Notes: generated from the sequence alone by a model not told the origin. Shown: positions 18,138 through 27,405, counted from the first letter of the stretch. The stretch: DNA of 64,000 nucleotides from Rhodobacteraceae bacterium EL53 (GCA_900313015.1 OMPR01000015.1:62001-126000); one strand, 5' to 3'. A program made the numbers and translations.

Positions 18138-19958
18138 TCAGTATCCGCTATCGGTTGTCAGAACATAATGTCCTGACTCAACCTCATTATACACTGAAGG
18201 TTCAACCACGTGATCCACCGGATGAATGGGCGACGGAATCGGTTTGAAGTTCAGGTCTTTTTCAGACTTTCGACGATTTGGATCCGCGATGGGGACCGCT
18301 TTCATCAAGGCCTGTGTATAGGGATGTTGCGGGTTCTCGAATACTCGGCTTCGGGGGCCCATTTCCACGATTCGACCCAGATACATTACCCCCACGTGAT
18401 GGCTCACGCGTTCGACGACGGCCATATCGTGGCTGATAAACAGGAACGACAGGCCCAGTTCGGACTGCAGCTCCATCATCAGGTTCAGAACCTGCGCCTG
18501 CACCGAAACATCCAACGCCGAGACCGCCTCATCTGCGATGATCAATTTCGGGTTCAAGGCCAAAGCCCGGGCAATGGCAATCCGCTGCCGTTGACCACCG
18601 GACATCTCGTGGGGGTACCGTCGCATAAAGCTGCGCGGCAGATGCACCCGGTCAAACAGCATTTCGACCCGCGCGTTGATATCACTGGCGGATCCCATAC
18701 CGTAATTCCACATCGGTTCAGCAACTTGATCTGAAAGCTGCATTTGGGGATTGAGCGAAGCAAACGGATCCTGAAAAATCATCTGCATATCCAGGCGCGC
18801 CTGACGCAGACCGTTTTGGTTCAGCTGCATAATGTCTTTGCCATCCAGGTCAATTTCACCCGCCATGGGTTCAACCAACCGTAGAATCGACCGCCCTGCC
18901 GAGGATTTACCGCAGCCGGATTCGCCAACAAGGCTAAGTGTTTGCCCTTTGTTGATGGTGAAAGACACATCTTCGACCGCGTGCACGTTGGCGACGGTTC
19001 GACGGAAAAAGCCGCCTTTTACTTCAAATCGGGTAGTCAGCCCTTTGACCCGCAACAGCACCTCTTCGGTGCCCGGAATCGGGTCCAGATTTTGCCCCTC
19101 AACGCCAAGCAGTTTCATCGGCTCTGGTGCCGCCTTGCCGGTCATTTCGCCCAATTTGGGCACAGCCGCCAACAGGGCCTTGGTATAATCATGGGTCGGG
19201 TTTTCAAATATCTCTTGAACCGTGCCCTCTTCGACTTTGTTGCCGCGGAACATGACCACAACCCGGTCAGCCATCTGCGCGACCACCGCCATATCATGGG
19301 TGATGAACATAACAGCGGTGCCGGTTTCCCGCTTAAGACGGTCCATCAGCGCCAGAATTTCGGCCTGAATGGTCACATCCAATGCGGTGGTCGGTTCATC
19401 CGCGATCAGCAGGCGCGGCTCGCAAGCCATTGCCATAGCGATCACGACGCGCTGGCGCATGCCGCCCGACAGTTCATGCGGGTATTGGTTCAAGCGCCGC
19501 TCAGGCTCAGGAATTCGCACTTCGCGCAACAGTTCAATCGCGCGTGCCTCAGCTTCGCGCTTGGACATATTTTTATGAACCCGCAGACCTTCGGTGAGCT
19601 GACGCCCAACCGTAAAAACCGGATTCAGAGCGGTCATCGGCTCCTGAAAAATCATTCCGATTTCGTTTCCGCGAATCTGCTTCATCAGATCCTGCTCGGA
19701 CTGTGCGAGATCAACTTCGCCGCCCTCACGGCGATCAAACAGCAGTTGGCCTCCGGCAATTTCGCCGCCACCAAACTCTACCAAACGCATCAGAGACAGC
19801 GATGAAACCGATTTCCCGGACCCGGATTCGCCAACGATACAGAGGGTTTCGCCGGGGCTTACCTCGAACGAGACATCTTCCACGCCGACGACGGGTCCGT
19901 CTTTGGTTTGGAACTCAACCCGAAGATTCTTGATTTGTGCAATAGGCTGATCCAGCAC
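18138..19958 (-). CDS. Peptide ABC transporter, fused double ATPase (DppD-DppF type)
   Basis: Two complete ABC nucleotide-binding domains lie in one chain of about 606 residues. Domain 1 has Walker A GESGSGKS, signature LSGGMRQRV and Walker [15 protein letters not shown]. Domain 2 has Walker A GESGCGKS, signature MSGGQRQRI and Walker [15 protein letters not shown]. Each half ends with the oligopeptide/dipeptide C-terminal extension. The fusion would power the permease pair encoded divergently at 22.0-24.0 kb. I place the start at GTG 19958, which has AAGGGAG seven nt upstream; a TTG at 19991 is also in frame but has only a weak ribosome binding site. The second Walker B has Ala instead of Pro (DEAVSALD), common in this family. 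Confidence 0.92.
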   Translation of the reverse strand: MLDQPIAQIKNLRVEFQTKDGPVVGVEDVSFEVSPGETLCIVGESGSGKSVSSLSLMRLVEFGGGEIAGGQLLFDRREGGEVDLAQSEQDLMKQIRGNEIGMIFQEPMTALNPVFTVGRQLTEGLRVHKNMSKREAEARAIELLREVRIPEPERRLNQYPHELSGGMRQRVVIAMAMACEPRLLIADEPTTALDVTIQAEILALMDRLKRETGTAVMFITHDMAVVAQMADRVVVMFRGNKVEEGTVQEIFENPTHDYTKALLAAVPKLGEMTGKAAPEPMKLLGVEGQNLDPIPGTEEVLLRVKGLTTRFEVKGGFFRRTVANVHAVEDVSFTINKGQTLSLVGESGCGKSSAGRSILRLVEPMAGEIDLDGKDIMQLNQNGLRQARLDMQMIFQDPFASLNPQMQLSDQVAEPMWNYGMGSASDINARVEMLFDRVHLPRSFMRRYPHEMSGGQRQRIAIARALALNPKLIIADEAVSALDVSVQAQVLNLMMELQSELGLSFLFISHDMAVVERVSHHVGVMYLGRIVEMGPRSRVFENPQHPYTQALMKAVPIADPNRRKSEKDLNFKPIPSPIHPVDHVVEPSVYNEVESGHYVLTTDSGY

Positions 19959-20133
19959 CGGTGCGCTCCCTTTGGCCGCGTAGTTGTTCAAGTGTCCGAC
20001 GCTAAGGCTGGGACGTAGGGAAAGTCAAACCCATAGATTTTTTCCCAACAGCAAGGCTTGCAATTTTCTGAAACTCTGCTTCGATACGTGGCGTAACCGT
20101 TCCCGGGGGAAGAGCGACATTCACGTAACGTCA

Positions 20134-20146
20134 ACATGTTACATGT
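20134..20146. promoter_or_regulatory. Inverted repeat in the divergent peptide-locus control region
   Basis: ACATG-TTA-CATGT (13 bp; one further A/T pair extends it) sits between the divergent ATPase and binding-protein genes, 96 bp before the latter's start. It overlaps a GTAAC-N8-GTTAC repeat. The spacing and symmetry suit a dimeric regulator, which is not encoded nearby. Confidence 0.35.
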
Positions 20147-20242
20147 TTGGTTTCAAAGATTTACCCCTTAAACGGCACAAGCTTAATCCGCGGCTATTGC
20201 GGAGATAATCGAGGCACAAACGTGTCCAACAAGGAGTGTAGA

Positions 20243-21946
20243 ATGAAACTCAGAGCCTTATTGATGGGTGCGATCGCAAGCACGGCAATGGCCCCGATGG
20301 CCATGGCCGAGCGTGGATCGGACGGCAACGTCAGCATTATTTACTGGCAGGCGCCCTCGATCTTGAACCCGTTCCTGTCGGGTGGCACCAAAGATGTGGA
20401 AGCCGCATCGCTGGTGATCGAGCCCCTCGCACGCTATGATGAAAACGGCACCATGGTTCCATATCTGGCGTCGGAAATCCCAACCGTTGAAAACGGCGGC
20501 GTGAGCGAAGATCTGACAACGATCACCTGGAAAATCTCACCGGGAATCACATGGTCGGATGGATCCGCGTTTACCTCAGCTGACGTTAAATTCACGGCTG
20601 ACTACTGCATGCACCCAGAAGGTGGCTGCGCGCAGGTGACCAAATTCGAAGGTGTCACATCGGTTGAAGCTATTGACGATCTGACAGTTAAAGTGACCTT
20701 TGGTGGCGCGACACCTTTCCCTTATGGCCCCTTTGTTGGTGGTGAAAGCCCCATCCTGCAAAAGGCTCAGTTCGAACAGTGCATGGGTGCCAAGGCTCCT
20801 GAATGTACCGAAGCGAACTTTAACCCTCTCGGCACAGGCCCGTTTGTTGTCACTGAGTTCAAACCGAACGACGTGATCACCATGAAGGCCAACGACAACT
20901 ACCGTGATCCTGCAAAGCCTGCCTTTGCATCGCTAACGTTCAAAGGTGGTGGCGACGCGACTTCTGCGGGTCGTGCGGTTATGGAAACCGGCGAATTTGA
21001 CTACGCTTGGAACCTACAGCTGGCACCCGACGTGATTGCCAAGATGGAAGAAGGCGGCAAGGGTACACCCGTTGCGGGCTTTGGTCCTTTGGTTGAGCGC
21101 ATCATGCTCAATAACACCAACCCTGATCCATCCCTCAGCGCAGAAGAACGTTCGGTCATCCGTCCACACCCATTCCTGAGCGATCCGGCCGTTTACAAAG
21201 CCATGTCCATGGCGATCGACCGTCCGCTTCTGGTGGAAGTTGGCTATGGTAAAGCCGGGAAAGTTACCTGTAACTGGATCCCTGCCCCTGCAGCAGTAAA
21301 CTCTACCACCTTTGATTGTTCGACTCAGGACATCGCTGGCGCCAACAAGCTGCTCGATGATGCAGGCATTGTTGACACCGACGGTGATGGCATCCGCGAA
21401 AAAGACGGTGTTCCATTGTCGCTGGTCTATCAGACCTCGACCAACGCTGTGCGTCAGGATTTCCAAGCTCTGATCAAACAGATGTGGAGCGAAATCGGCA
21501 TTCAATCCGAGCTGCGCAACATCAGCGGTTCTGTCTTCTTTGGTGGTGATCCCGGCTCGCCTGACACCTTCCAGAAGTTCTATGCTGACGTTGAAATGTA
21601 CGCCAACACCTTCAACGGCACAGACCCTCAGTCTTACCTGGCCAATGGTCTATGTGACAAAGCACCTTCGCCTGCGTCGCAGTGGCAGGGTGAGAACATC
21701 AGCCGTTTCTGTAACGATGAATTCGACGCACTGCATGCTGAGCTGACAACAACAGCTGACATCGCCAAGCGCGCTGAAATCAGCAAACGTCTGAACGACA
21801 TCATCGTTGAAAACGGCGGCATGATCCCGCTGGTTCACCGTGGTCGTCTGTCAGCACACGCCAACACTCTGGGTGGCGTTGTTCTGAACGTTTGGGACAG
21901 CGAGCTGTGGAATGCAGCCGATTGGTACCGCAAAGAAGGTTCTTAA
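20243..21946 (+). CDS. Peptide ABC transporter, substrate-binding protein
   Basis: The 567-residue family 5 (SBP_bac_5) binding protein has a Sec signal peptide (MKLRALLMGAIASTAMAPMAMA). Typical features are LASEIPTVENGGVSEDLTTITWKI and ITWSDGSAFTSADVKFT near the N-terminus, and GIVDTDGDGIREKDGVPLSLVYQ in the second lobe. The DTDGDG segment looks like a calcium-binding loop, common in marine members. It collects oligopeptides or similar solutes in the periplasm. AAGGAG precedes the ATG by seven nt. A strong hairpin after the gene separates it from the permeases, as expected for a binding protein made in excess. Confidence 0.93.
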   Translation: MKLRALLMGAIASTAMAPMAMAERGSDGNVSIIYWQAPSILNPFLSGGTKDVEAASLVIEPLARYDENGTMVPYLASEIPTVENGGVSEDLTTITWKISPGITWSDGSAFTSADVKFTADYCMHPEGGCAQVTKFEGVTSVEAIDDLTVKVTFGGATPFPYGPFVGGESPILQKAQFEQCMGAKAPECTEANFNPLGTGPFVVTEFKPNDVITMKANDNYRDPAKPAFASLTFKGGGDATSAGRAVMETGEFDYAWNLQLAPDVIAKMEEGGKGTPVAGFGPLVERIMLNNTNPDPSLSAEERSVIRPHPFLSDPAVYKAMSMAIDRPLLVEVGYGKAGKVTCNWIPAPAAVNSTTFDCSTQDIAGANKLLDDAGIVDTDGDGIREKDGVPLSLVYQTSTNAVRQDFQALIKQMWSEIGIQSELRNISGSVFFGGDPGSPDTFQKFYADVEMYANTFNGTDPQSYLANGLCDKAPSPASQWQGENISRFCNDEFDALHAELTTTADIAKRAEISKRLNDIIVENGGMIPLVHRGRLSAHANTLGGVVLNVWDSELWNAADWYRKEGS

Positions 21947-21965
21947 GCCTTCTACCTCTTGCAAA

Positions 21966-21995
21966 GCCGCGCTCCGATCATTATCGGGGCGCGGC
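21966..21995 (+). terminator. Hairpin between binding-protein and permease genes
   Basis: GCCGCGCTCCGAT and ATCGGGGCGCGGC form a 13-bp stem (one T-G pair) around a 4-nt loop, 20 nt after the binding-protein stop. No T tract follows. Such stem-loops usually stabilise the upstream mRNA or cause partial termination, lowering permease expression. Confidence 0.65.
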
Positions 21996-22045
21996 CTCTG
22001 GCACTCTGACCCAAGAAAAAGACTCATAAACAAAGGCGCACCTGA

Positions 22046-23053
22046 ATGCTGACCTTCACTATCCGACGCTTGGTTCTGGCGGTTCCCACGCTTTTGTTCA
22101 TCAGTCTTGCGATTTTCCTGCTGCTCGAGCTCGCTCCGGGCGATCCGATGGCGCAGGTGCCCCTGACTGTTCCGCCCGAAGTCAAAGAAAAAATGCGCCT
22201 GGCCCTCGGCCTGGGTGAGCCCCTCCATGTCCGGTATTGGAAATGGATCGTGCAATTCTTCTGGATCGAACCGCAGGTTCTGATTGACCATTATTTTGGC
22301 ACTACCTTTGCCGAAGGCAAATTGCGTGTCATAAGCTGGCAGACCCGTTCGCCCGTTATGGACATCGTTGTCCAGCGTATTCCACAGACAATTTGGGTTG
22401 TTGGAACGGCCTATATCGTAGGCATCCTGATCGCGATCCCGATTGGGATCTATTCAGCCTATAAGCAGTATTCGATGTTCGATCAGGCAGGTACGTTCGT
22501 GTCGATGATCGGCTTTTCGATCCCACCCTTCTTTACCGGCCCGCTTCTGATCGTGATCTTTGCGGTCCATTTGGGATGGTTTCCATCAGTGTATGACACA
22601 ACGCACGTGGTCAACGACTGGGAAAGCTTCAAGCTGCAATTCCGACAAATGATCTTGCCGGTCATGGTACTGGCGCTGCAGACCACCGCGCAGATCAGCC
22701 GGTATATGCGCGCCTCGATGCTGGACAACCTCAACCAAGATTACGTGCGCACCGCCCGCGCCAAGGGCTTGAGTGAATTCGTGGTGGTTATGGTTCATGT
22801 ATTGCGCAACTCGATGATTCCAGTGATCACCGTGATTGCGTTGGGAATGCCCGCGATCTTTGGCGGCGCCATCATCACCGAGGTGGTATTCAAGGTAAAC
22901 GGTATCGGTCAACTATTGATCACCGCCCTCTTCGCCAACGATTTGCCCATGGTGCAGACCCTCACCTTTATCTTTGCGGTACTGATCGTGCTGTTCAACT
23001 TGATCGCAGATATTCTCTACGGTGTGCTTGATCCGAGGATCCGTTATGACTGA
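22046..23053 (+). CDS. Peptide ABC transporter permease (DppB type)
   Basis: The 335-residue permease has the DppB/OppB layout: a first membrane helix at the N-terminus (LVLAVPTLLFISLAIFLLLELAPGDP), a periplasmic loop, and five more helices. The cytoplasmic EAA loop contacting the ATPase reads YVRTARAKGLSEFVVVMVHVLRNS. It ends with RIRYD, and its stop overlaps the second permease start by 8 nt, indicating coupled translation. Confidence 0.92.
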   Translation: MLTFTIRRLVLAVPTLLFISLAIFLLLELAPGDPMAQVPLTVPPEVKEKMRLALGLGEPLHVRYWKWIVQFFWIEPQVLIDHYFGTTFAEGKLRVISWQTRSPVMDIVVQRIPQTIWVVGTAYIVGILIAIPIGIYSAYKQYSMFDQAGTFVSMIGFSIPPFFTGPLLIVIFAVHLGWFPSVYDTTHVVNDWESFKLQFRQMILPVMVLALQTTAQISRYMRASMLDNLNQDYVRTARAKGLSEFVVVMVHVLRNSMIPVITVIALGMPAIFGGAIITEVVFKVNGIGQLLITALFANDLPMVQTLTFIFAVLIVLFNLIADILYGVLDPRIRYD

Positions 23054-23996
23054 TATTTCGATAGAACCGCTTCCGGCCAAACCACCGCGTAACAAGTGGC
23101 TGGATATCTGGACCCAACTGGGCAAGCACAAAGGCGCAATGCTGGGCGGTGGCTTTCTGCTGTTCATCACATTGGGCGTTTTGTTTGGCCCCTATATTTG
23201 GACCATCGATCCGCAAAAGATCGACATCCGGAACCGGGACCTGCGGCCGATCTTTACCGCGCTGTTTGATAGCGATGCCAAAGTGAGATGGGCCAATCCA
23301 CTTGGCACGGATCAGTTGGGTCGTGATGGCCTGGCCAATCTGATGGCCGGTGGCCGCGCCTCTATGGCTGTGGGCTGGACGGCCATGTTGCTGACCTTGG
23401 GCATCGGCACAATTATTGGCGTGGTTGCAGGTTACTTCAAACGGCTGGACGGTCCTTTGATGCGCCTGACCGATTTGTTCCTGTCCTTGCCAATCCTGCC
23501 CTTGCTTCTGGTGGCAGTGACCCTGTTTCGCGAACCCCTGCGCGCCAGCTTTGGTCCCGAGGGCGGCATGTTCATTCTGATCGTGTCAATCATCGGTATC
23601 ACCAGCTGGATGCCCACTGCGCGTATTGTAAGGGGCGACGTACTGGCCCTGAAGGAACGCGAGTTCGTTTTGGCAGCTCGGTCGATCGGCACGACCCAGA
23701 CCAACATGATCAAGCGGCACATTCTGCCTAACGTACTGTCCCCGATCATGGTGTCTGCAACCTTGGGTCTTGCCACCGCAATCATCACTGAAAGCGCCCT
23801 GTCCTTCCTTGGCGTCGGGTTCCCGTCGGACTTCCCGACTTGGGGTAAGATGCTGGCCGATGCCGTCGATCGGATGGAGAACTTTCCCGAGCGCGTGCTC
23901 TGGCCCGGTTTGGCGATCTCGCTGACGGTGCTGAGTGTAAACTATCTTGGTGATGGTCTACGGGATGCTCTTGATCCTCGGATCCGCGGACGCTGA
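23046..23996 (+). CDS. Peptide ABC transporter permease (DppC type)
   Basis: The 316-residue partner permease has a cytoplasmic N-terminus, one membrane helix (MLGGGFLLFITLGVLFGPYIW), the DppC signature ANPLGTDQLGRDGLANLMAGGRASM, and the EAA loop EREFVLAARSIGTTQTNMIKRHILPN. It ends in the family motif LDPRIRGR. Start at 23046 is inside the end of the first permease gene. A terminator follows, so the plus-strand unit is binding protein, permease, permease, with its ATPase on the divergent transcript. Confidence 0.93.
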   Translation: MTDISIEPLPAKPPRNKWLDIWTQLGKHKGAMLGGGFLLFITLGVLFGPYIWTIDPQKIDIRNRDLRPIFTALFDSDAKVRWANPLGTDQLGRDGLANLMAGGRASMAVGWTAMLLTLGIGTIIGVVAGYFKRLDGPLMRLTDLFLSLPILPLLLVAVTLFREPLRASFGPEGGMFILIVSIIGITSWMPTARIVRGDVLALKEREFVLAARSIGTTQTNMIKRHILPNVLSPIMVSATLGLATAIITESALSFLGVGFPSDFPTWGKMLADAVDRMENFPERVLWPGLAISLTVLSVNYLGDGLRDALDPRIRGR

Positions 23997-24021
23997 GAAG
24001 CACGAAAAAGAACAATACCAG

Positions 24022-24055
24022 ACAGCCGCCCCACATCGGGCGGCTGTTTGTTTTG
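24022..24055 (+). terminator. Intrinsic terminator after the permease genes
   Basis: ACAGCCGCCC and GGGCGGCTGT make a 10-bp perfect stem with a 6-nt loop, followed by TTGTTTTG. It begins 26 nt after the permease stop. Confidence 0.85.
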
Positions 24056-24210
24056 TAGCGCTGCGCTTATACGAAACTCTTTCGGCGCGTCTCCAAGCTC
24101 AACGGAACTTTGTTCCACCCACAAACGCTTAAACACATTCATATACTCTTGATTGATGGTAATATCTGCGCCAATTGGGAAAAAATTCCAATTTCAATGC
24201 GGAGATCGTC

Positions 24211-25281
24211 ATGTTCGAGTCATTTGGTTTCGAAGAAACCACCGCCAAAGAGGTCAGCGTTCTGTTTGCCCTTGGTATTGGTATCCTATTTGGCCTTTTA
24301 GCCGAGCGGAGCCAGTTCTGTTTCCGCCGCGCCGTCGTTGGCAACGACCGTCGCGCCGCCGTTGGTGTCTGGCTGATGGCGCTGGCCGTCGCCGTCATCG
24401 GGACCCAATTCGCTGTAAGCGCAGAACTCATCTCCTTTGACGATCATCGGTTCATGGCATCGGAACTGCCGGTTTTTGCCATTTTAGCGGGCGGCGCCCT
24501 GTTTGGTGCTGGCATGGTGCTAACGCGCGGGTGCGTGTCTCGGCTGACCGTGCTTAGCGGCTCTGGCAATCTGCGGGCCCTGCTGGTTCTGGTGGTGTTT
24601 GCCATTGTCGCACACGCCATGCTCAAAGGGGTGCTGGCACCGCTGCGCGTTGCGGTTGGGTCTGTCACACTGGATATGGGGACCACCACATCGTTGGCCA
24701 CCCTGCCCGGTGGTGCTTGGGTCTGGAGCGGACTTATCGCTGCTGCAGCCTTGGGGGGCGCGCTGCGTTCTGGCAACCGGCCCGTGACCCTTTTGATGGC
24801 GGTTCTTATCGGTGCGCTGGTGCCCTTGGCTTGGGTGGGCACCGGGTTCATTCTGCTCGACGAATTCGACCCCATCGCCATGGAGAGCTTATCCTTCACC
24901 TCTCCTGCTGCAGACAGCCTGTTCTACACCATCGCCGCCAGTTCGATCCCTGCTGGGTTTGGGGCTGGTCTGATGGGCGGTGTCCTTCTGGGGGCTCTGC
25001 TGTCATCGCTCGTGTTCGGCAGCTTTCAATGGCAGAGCTTTGAAAGCCCCCGTCAAACCGGGCGATACCTGACCGGCGCCGCGTTGATGGGTGTTGGCGG
25101 CGTTCTGGCCGGAGGCTGCACAGTTGGCGCGGGCTTGTCAGGTGTTCCCACGCTTAGCTTTGCAGCCTTGCTGGCGCTGGTTTCAATCGCAGGCGGAGCA
25201 CTCGCTACACAGGCTGTTATTCAAGGCGCTTCCGGATCTGCCGGATCCCCAGCCACACCAAGCCCACAACCGGCAGAGTGA
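24211..25281 (+). CDS. YeeE/YedE family inner-membrane sulfur (thiosulfate) transporter
   Basis: The 356-residue multi-spanning protein has the duplicated YeeE/YedE fold with its conserved cysteines: LAERSQFCFRRAVVG, VLTRGCVSRLTVLSGSGNLRAL and MGVGGVLAGGCTVGAGLSGVPTLS. In TsuA-type members these cysteines pass thiosulfate across the inner membrane. The start at 24211 has GGAG six nt upstream and begins directly at the first amphipathic segment. The C-terminus carries a Ser/Pro-rich tail (GSAGSPATPSPQPAE) beyond the last helix; that tail is encoded over the 3' end of the convergent DUF3422 gene (65-bp overlap). It is alone on its strand. Confidence 0.88.
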   Translation: MFESFGFEETTAKEVSVLFALGIGILFGLLAERSQFCFRRAVVGNDRRAAVGVWLMALAVAVIGTQFAVSAELISFDDHRFMASELPVFAILAGGALFGAGMVLTRGCVSRLTVLSGSGNLRALLVLVVFAIVAHAMLKGVLAPLRVAVGSVTLDMGTTTSLATLPGGAWVWSGLIAAAALGGALRSGNRPVTLLMAVLIGALVPLAWVGTGFILLDEFDPIAMESLSFTSPAADSLFYTIAASSIPAGFGAGLMGGVLLGALLSSLVFGSFQWQSFESPRQTGRYLTGAALMGVGGVLAGGCTVGAGLSGVPTLSFAALLALVSIAGGALATQAVIQGASGSAGSPATPSPQPAE

Positions 25282-26494
25282 CCAGTGCGGTCAGCATCCC
25301 CTTGCTGATCCCCAACGCCGTCAGCGGATAGAGCAAATACCCGGCCAATGAGACCGCGTAATAGCTAATCGCCACAACTGAGAGCCCTTCGACAGTGTGT
25401 TGCATGCGCAATGCCATATCGGCCCGGCGGTCCATACTTTCCAGCAGCGCCTGATTTTGGGCGCTGCGTTCCACATCGACCCGTGTCCGCAACAGCTCGC
25501 CCGCCCGGATCGCCCGATCCGAAAGCATCCGCAAGCGGGTTTCGGTCGAGTTCACGGTTCGCATGGCAGGTTCATATCGGCGCATCATGAAATCAGCAAA
25601 GGTTTGGCGCCCTTCGAACCTTTCCTCACGCAATGAAAAAATCCGCTGGTTGACGATGGCCTCGTAGGCCCCTGTCGCCCCAAATCGAAACGAAGACCGA
25701 GCGGCCATTGTTTCCAACTCCGTTGACGTCGAAAGCAACTGCGGCAGCATTTCATCTGCAGGAGCTGGACCATCGGTCATCTCGTTCATCAACTCAGTAA
25801 CCCGAGCGTCCAACGCGCCGAGTTTTGGGTTCAAATGCTTTACACGTGCAAACCCAAGCATAGACATAGCCTTGTAGGTTTCGATCTCGCACAAACGTTG
25901 AATGATACGTCCAATGCGTCGTTGCCCGGTTCCCTCAGTCACAAAGACGGCAAACCGCATATGTCCTGCAGGATCTATTCTGAAATCCCCCGCGGCCACG
26001 GCGGCATCATCAAGCACGCGAGACACGGCCAGGCTTTCTGGCACAAACCAGTCCGACATGTTGGCTTTGATCGTTCCTTGGTCCGGCCTATGGACCACCC
26101 GTAACAGCGATGACGTAATCCTCTGCCCGGGTGCCTGATCCAGCCATTCCGCTGGAAACACCTCAAAATCCGCAGGATTAAAGGCGCGCTCGCTGACGCC
26201 TTCGGAAAATGCCGTATAGGTCACAAATTCAGTATGTTGTTCCCACTTCAACCAATGGCGCCCGATCTGCCCGGCGTAATGCGTTGCCTCTGGCTGCGGA
26301 TGCGGCGCGCCATGCCGATCCAGTAAGTTCAACAAGTGCTCACGATCCTGACTGCGATCCCGCCCAGCAGCTTCGGCTGTCTGTTTTATTGCGAGGAAAA
26401 CCACCGTGCAAGGCGCGGTGGAAATCGGAAAGGGACGCGCATGCAGCTCATTTGCCAGAGCGTAGCGAAGGGGGTGATCATGAATGGGCGGCAT
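25217..26494 (-). CDS. DUF3422 family membrane protein
   Basis: The 425-residue protein begins with the family opening HDHPLRYALANELHARPFP. Its middle is mostly helical and soluble (for example YKAMSMLGFARVKHLNPKLGALDARVTELM), followed by a coiled-coil-like RLRMLSDRAIRAGELLRTRVDVERSAQNQALLESM. Two C-terminal membrane helices (VEGLSVVAISYYAVSLAGYLLYPL and MLTALVTLPVVGLVWLGI) end in a basic tail, RQIRKRLE. Function is unknown; members are common in alphaproteobacteria. I choose ATG 26494 because GGAG lies six nt upstream; a TTG 12 nt earlier has no clear site. Confidence 0.85.
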   Translation of the reverse strand: MPPIHDHPLRYALANELHARPFPISTAPCTVVFLAIKQTAEAAGRDRSQDREHLLNLLDRHGAPHPQPEATHYAGQIGRHWLKWEQHTEFVTYTAFSEGVSERAFNPADFEVFPAEWLDQAPGQRITSSLLRVVHRPDQGTIKANMSDWFVPESLAVSRVLDDAAVAAGDFRIDPAGHMRFAVFVTEGTGQRRIGRIIQRLCEIETYKAMSMLGFARVKHLNPKLGALDARVTELMNEMTDGPAPADEMLPQLLSTSTELETMAARSSFRFGATGAYEAIVNQRIFSLREERFEGRQTFADFMMRRYEPAMRTVNSTETRLRMLSDRAIRAGELLRTRVDVERSAQNQALLESMDRRADMALRMQHTVEGLSVVAISYYAVSLAGYLLYPLTALGISKGMLTALVTLPVVGLVWLGIRQIRKRLE

Positions 26495-26587
26495 TTGGTT
26501 CTCCAATTCGGATCACTATAGCCGCACAAACAAAATCCACAAATATCTTTTTATTTCAGAAACTTACAGGAATACGGTGGTATACAT

Positions 26588-26965
26588 TCATCGCTTCAGT
26601 TCCTGAAAACGATCCATTGCAGCGTTCAAGCCGTTGATTGCAGCGGGCATTCCACCGTAAACGGACATCTGCCAAATGATTTCAAAAATCTCGCGCTCAC
26701 TGGCACCTGCAGCCAATGTGTGATCGATATTCACCTTTAGTTGCGGCGCAGTGTGCCCCCCAAGCGCGGTCAGTGCTGCTATCGTACAAAGCTGACGGGT
26801 TTTCAGATCGACCCCTTCACGCGCGTAGTGACGACCATAGGCCCACTCCACCAAAGTCTCCGCCATGTCAGGCACCGCGGCGTCATAGCGCTCTGCCAGC
26901 GCGGTTTCCAAGCCAGGGTTCATATTCGCGACCAAAGCGCGGCCCTTTTTTAATGCCTCAGACAT
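26588..26965 (-). CDS. Carboxymuconolactone decarboxylase (AhpD/PcaC) family protein
   Basis: The 125-residue all-helical protein shows the CMD core ETLVEWAYGRHYAREGVDLKTRQLCTIAALTALGG followed by APQLKVNIDHTLAAGASEREIFEIIWQMSVYGG. The peroxidatic CxxC motif of AhpD is absent, so it is closer to the PcaC group. Its ATG at 26965 lies 8 nt inside the 3' end of the MerR-type gene, so the two are translationally coupled and presumably both controlled by the MerR promoter. A role in handling a reactive electrophile or lactone is only suggested by this pairing. Confidence 0.85.
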   Translation of the reverse strand: MSEALKKGRALVANMNPGLETALAERYDAAVPDMAETLVEWAYGRHYAREGVDLKTRQLCTIAALTALGGHTAPQLKVNIDHTLAAGASEREIFEIIWQMSVYGGMPAAINGLNAAMDRFQELKR

Positions 26966-27328
26966 GGGCAATCTGCTCCTGCTCTAACTTTTGATACAGT
27001 GCCACTTTCGCATTCATCAGATCCAGAGTTTGGCGCATTTGCTCCAGCTTTGAAGCGACCTCAATGCGATGTGCCTCTAGCATCTCACGCCGTACGGCAT
27101 AGGTTTCTGGGCCTTGTCGACGCAAATCAGCATACATCACACGATCTGCTTGTTTCATTCCCGTTGCATTCAGCTGATCCAGAAACCGGATCCACCCCAA
27201 CACCTCTGTGTTGTAGTCACGCCGCCCCCATCATCGCGCGGCGGAGGATCAATTAACCCGATTTTCTCATAAAACCGGAGCGTATCAACGCTAAGCCCTG
27301 TTTGCGCGGACACCTCTGAGATCTTCAT
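26958..27328 (-). pseudogene. MerR-family regulator, reading frame broken by a 1-nt deletion
   Basis: From ATG 27328 (GGAG seven nt upstream) the frame reads MKISEVSAQTGLSVDTLRFYEKIGLIDPPPRDDGG, a standard MerR winged-helix N-terminus. In the run of five G (27225-27229 on the plus strand as C) the frame is lost. Adding one G restores RRDYNTEVLGWIRFLDQLN, exactly the expected second half, which then runs to a stop at 26958 through the usual long dimerisation helix (KLEQMRQTLDLMNAKVALYQKLEQEQ). The restored protein would be about 123 residues, normal for small MerR regulators. The cause may be a sequencing error in a homopolymer, a recent mutation or slippage. All other parts, including the promoter and the coupled downstream gene, look intact. 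Confidence 0.85.
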
Positions 27329-27358
27329 ACACATGCTCCATTCTCTGTGAGTCGCGCC

Positions 27359-27389
27359 ACTTTACGAGCTGGAGTGCACTCCAGCTCAA
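27359..27389 (-). promoter_or_regulatory. MerR-type promoter with 19-bp spacer and 22-bp palindromic operator
   Basis: On the minus strand a -35 TTGAGC (27389-27384) and -10 TAAAGT (27364-27359) are separated by 19 bp, the overlong spacing typical of MerR-activated promoters. A perfect 22-bp palindrome (27366-27387, half-site GAGCTGGAGTG) fills the spacer. The core GGAGTGCACTCC resembles AdhR/NmlR-type operators. It lies 30 bp before the merR-like start, fitting autoregulation. Confidence 0.8.
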
Positions 27390-27405
27390 GCCCTAATTGA
27401 AAAAG

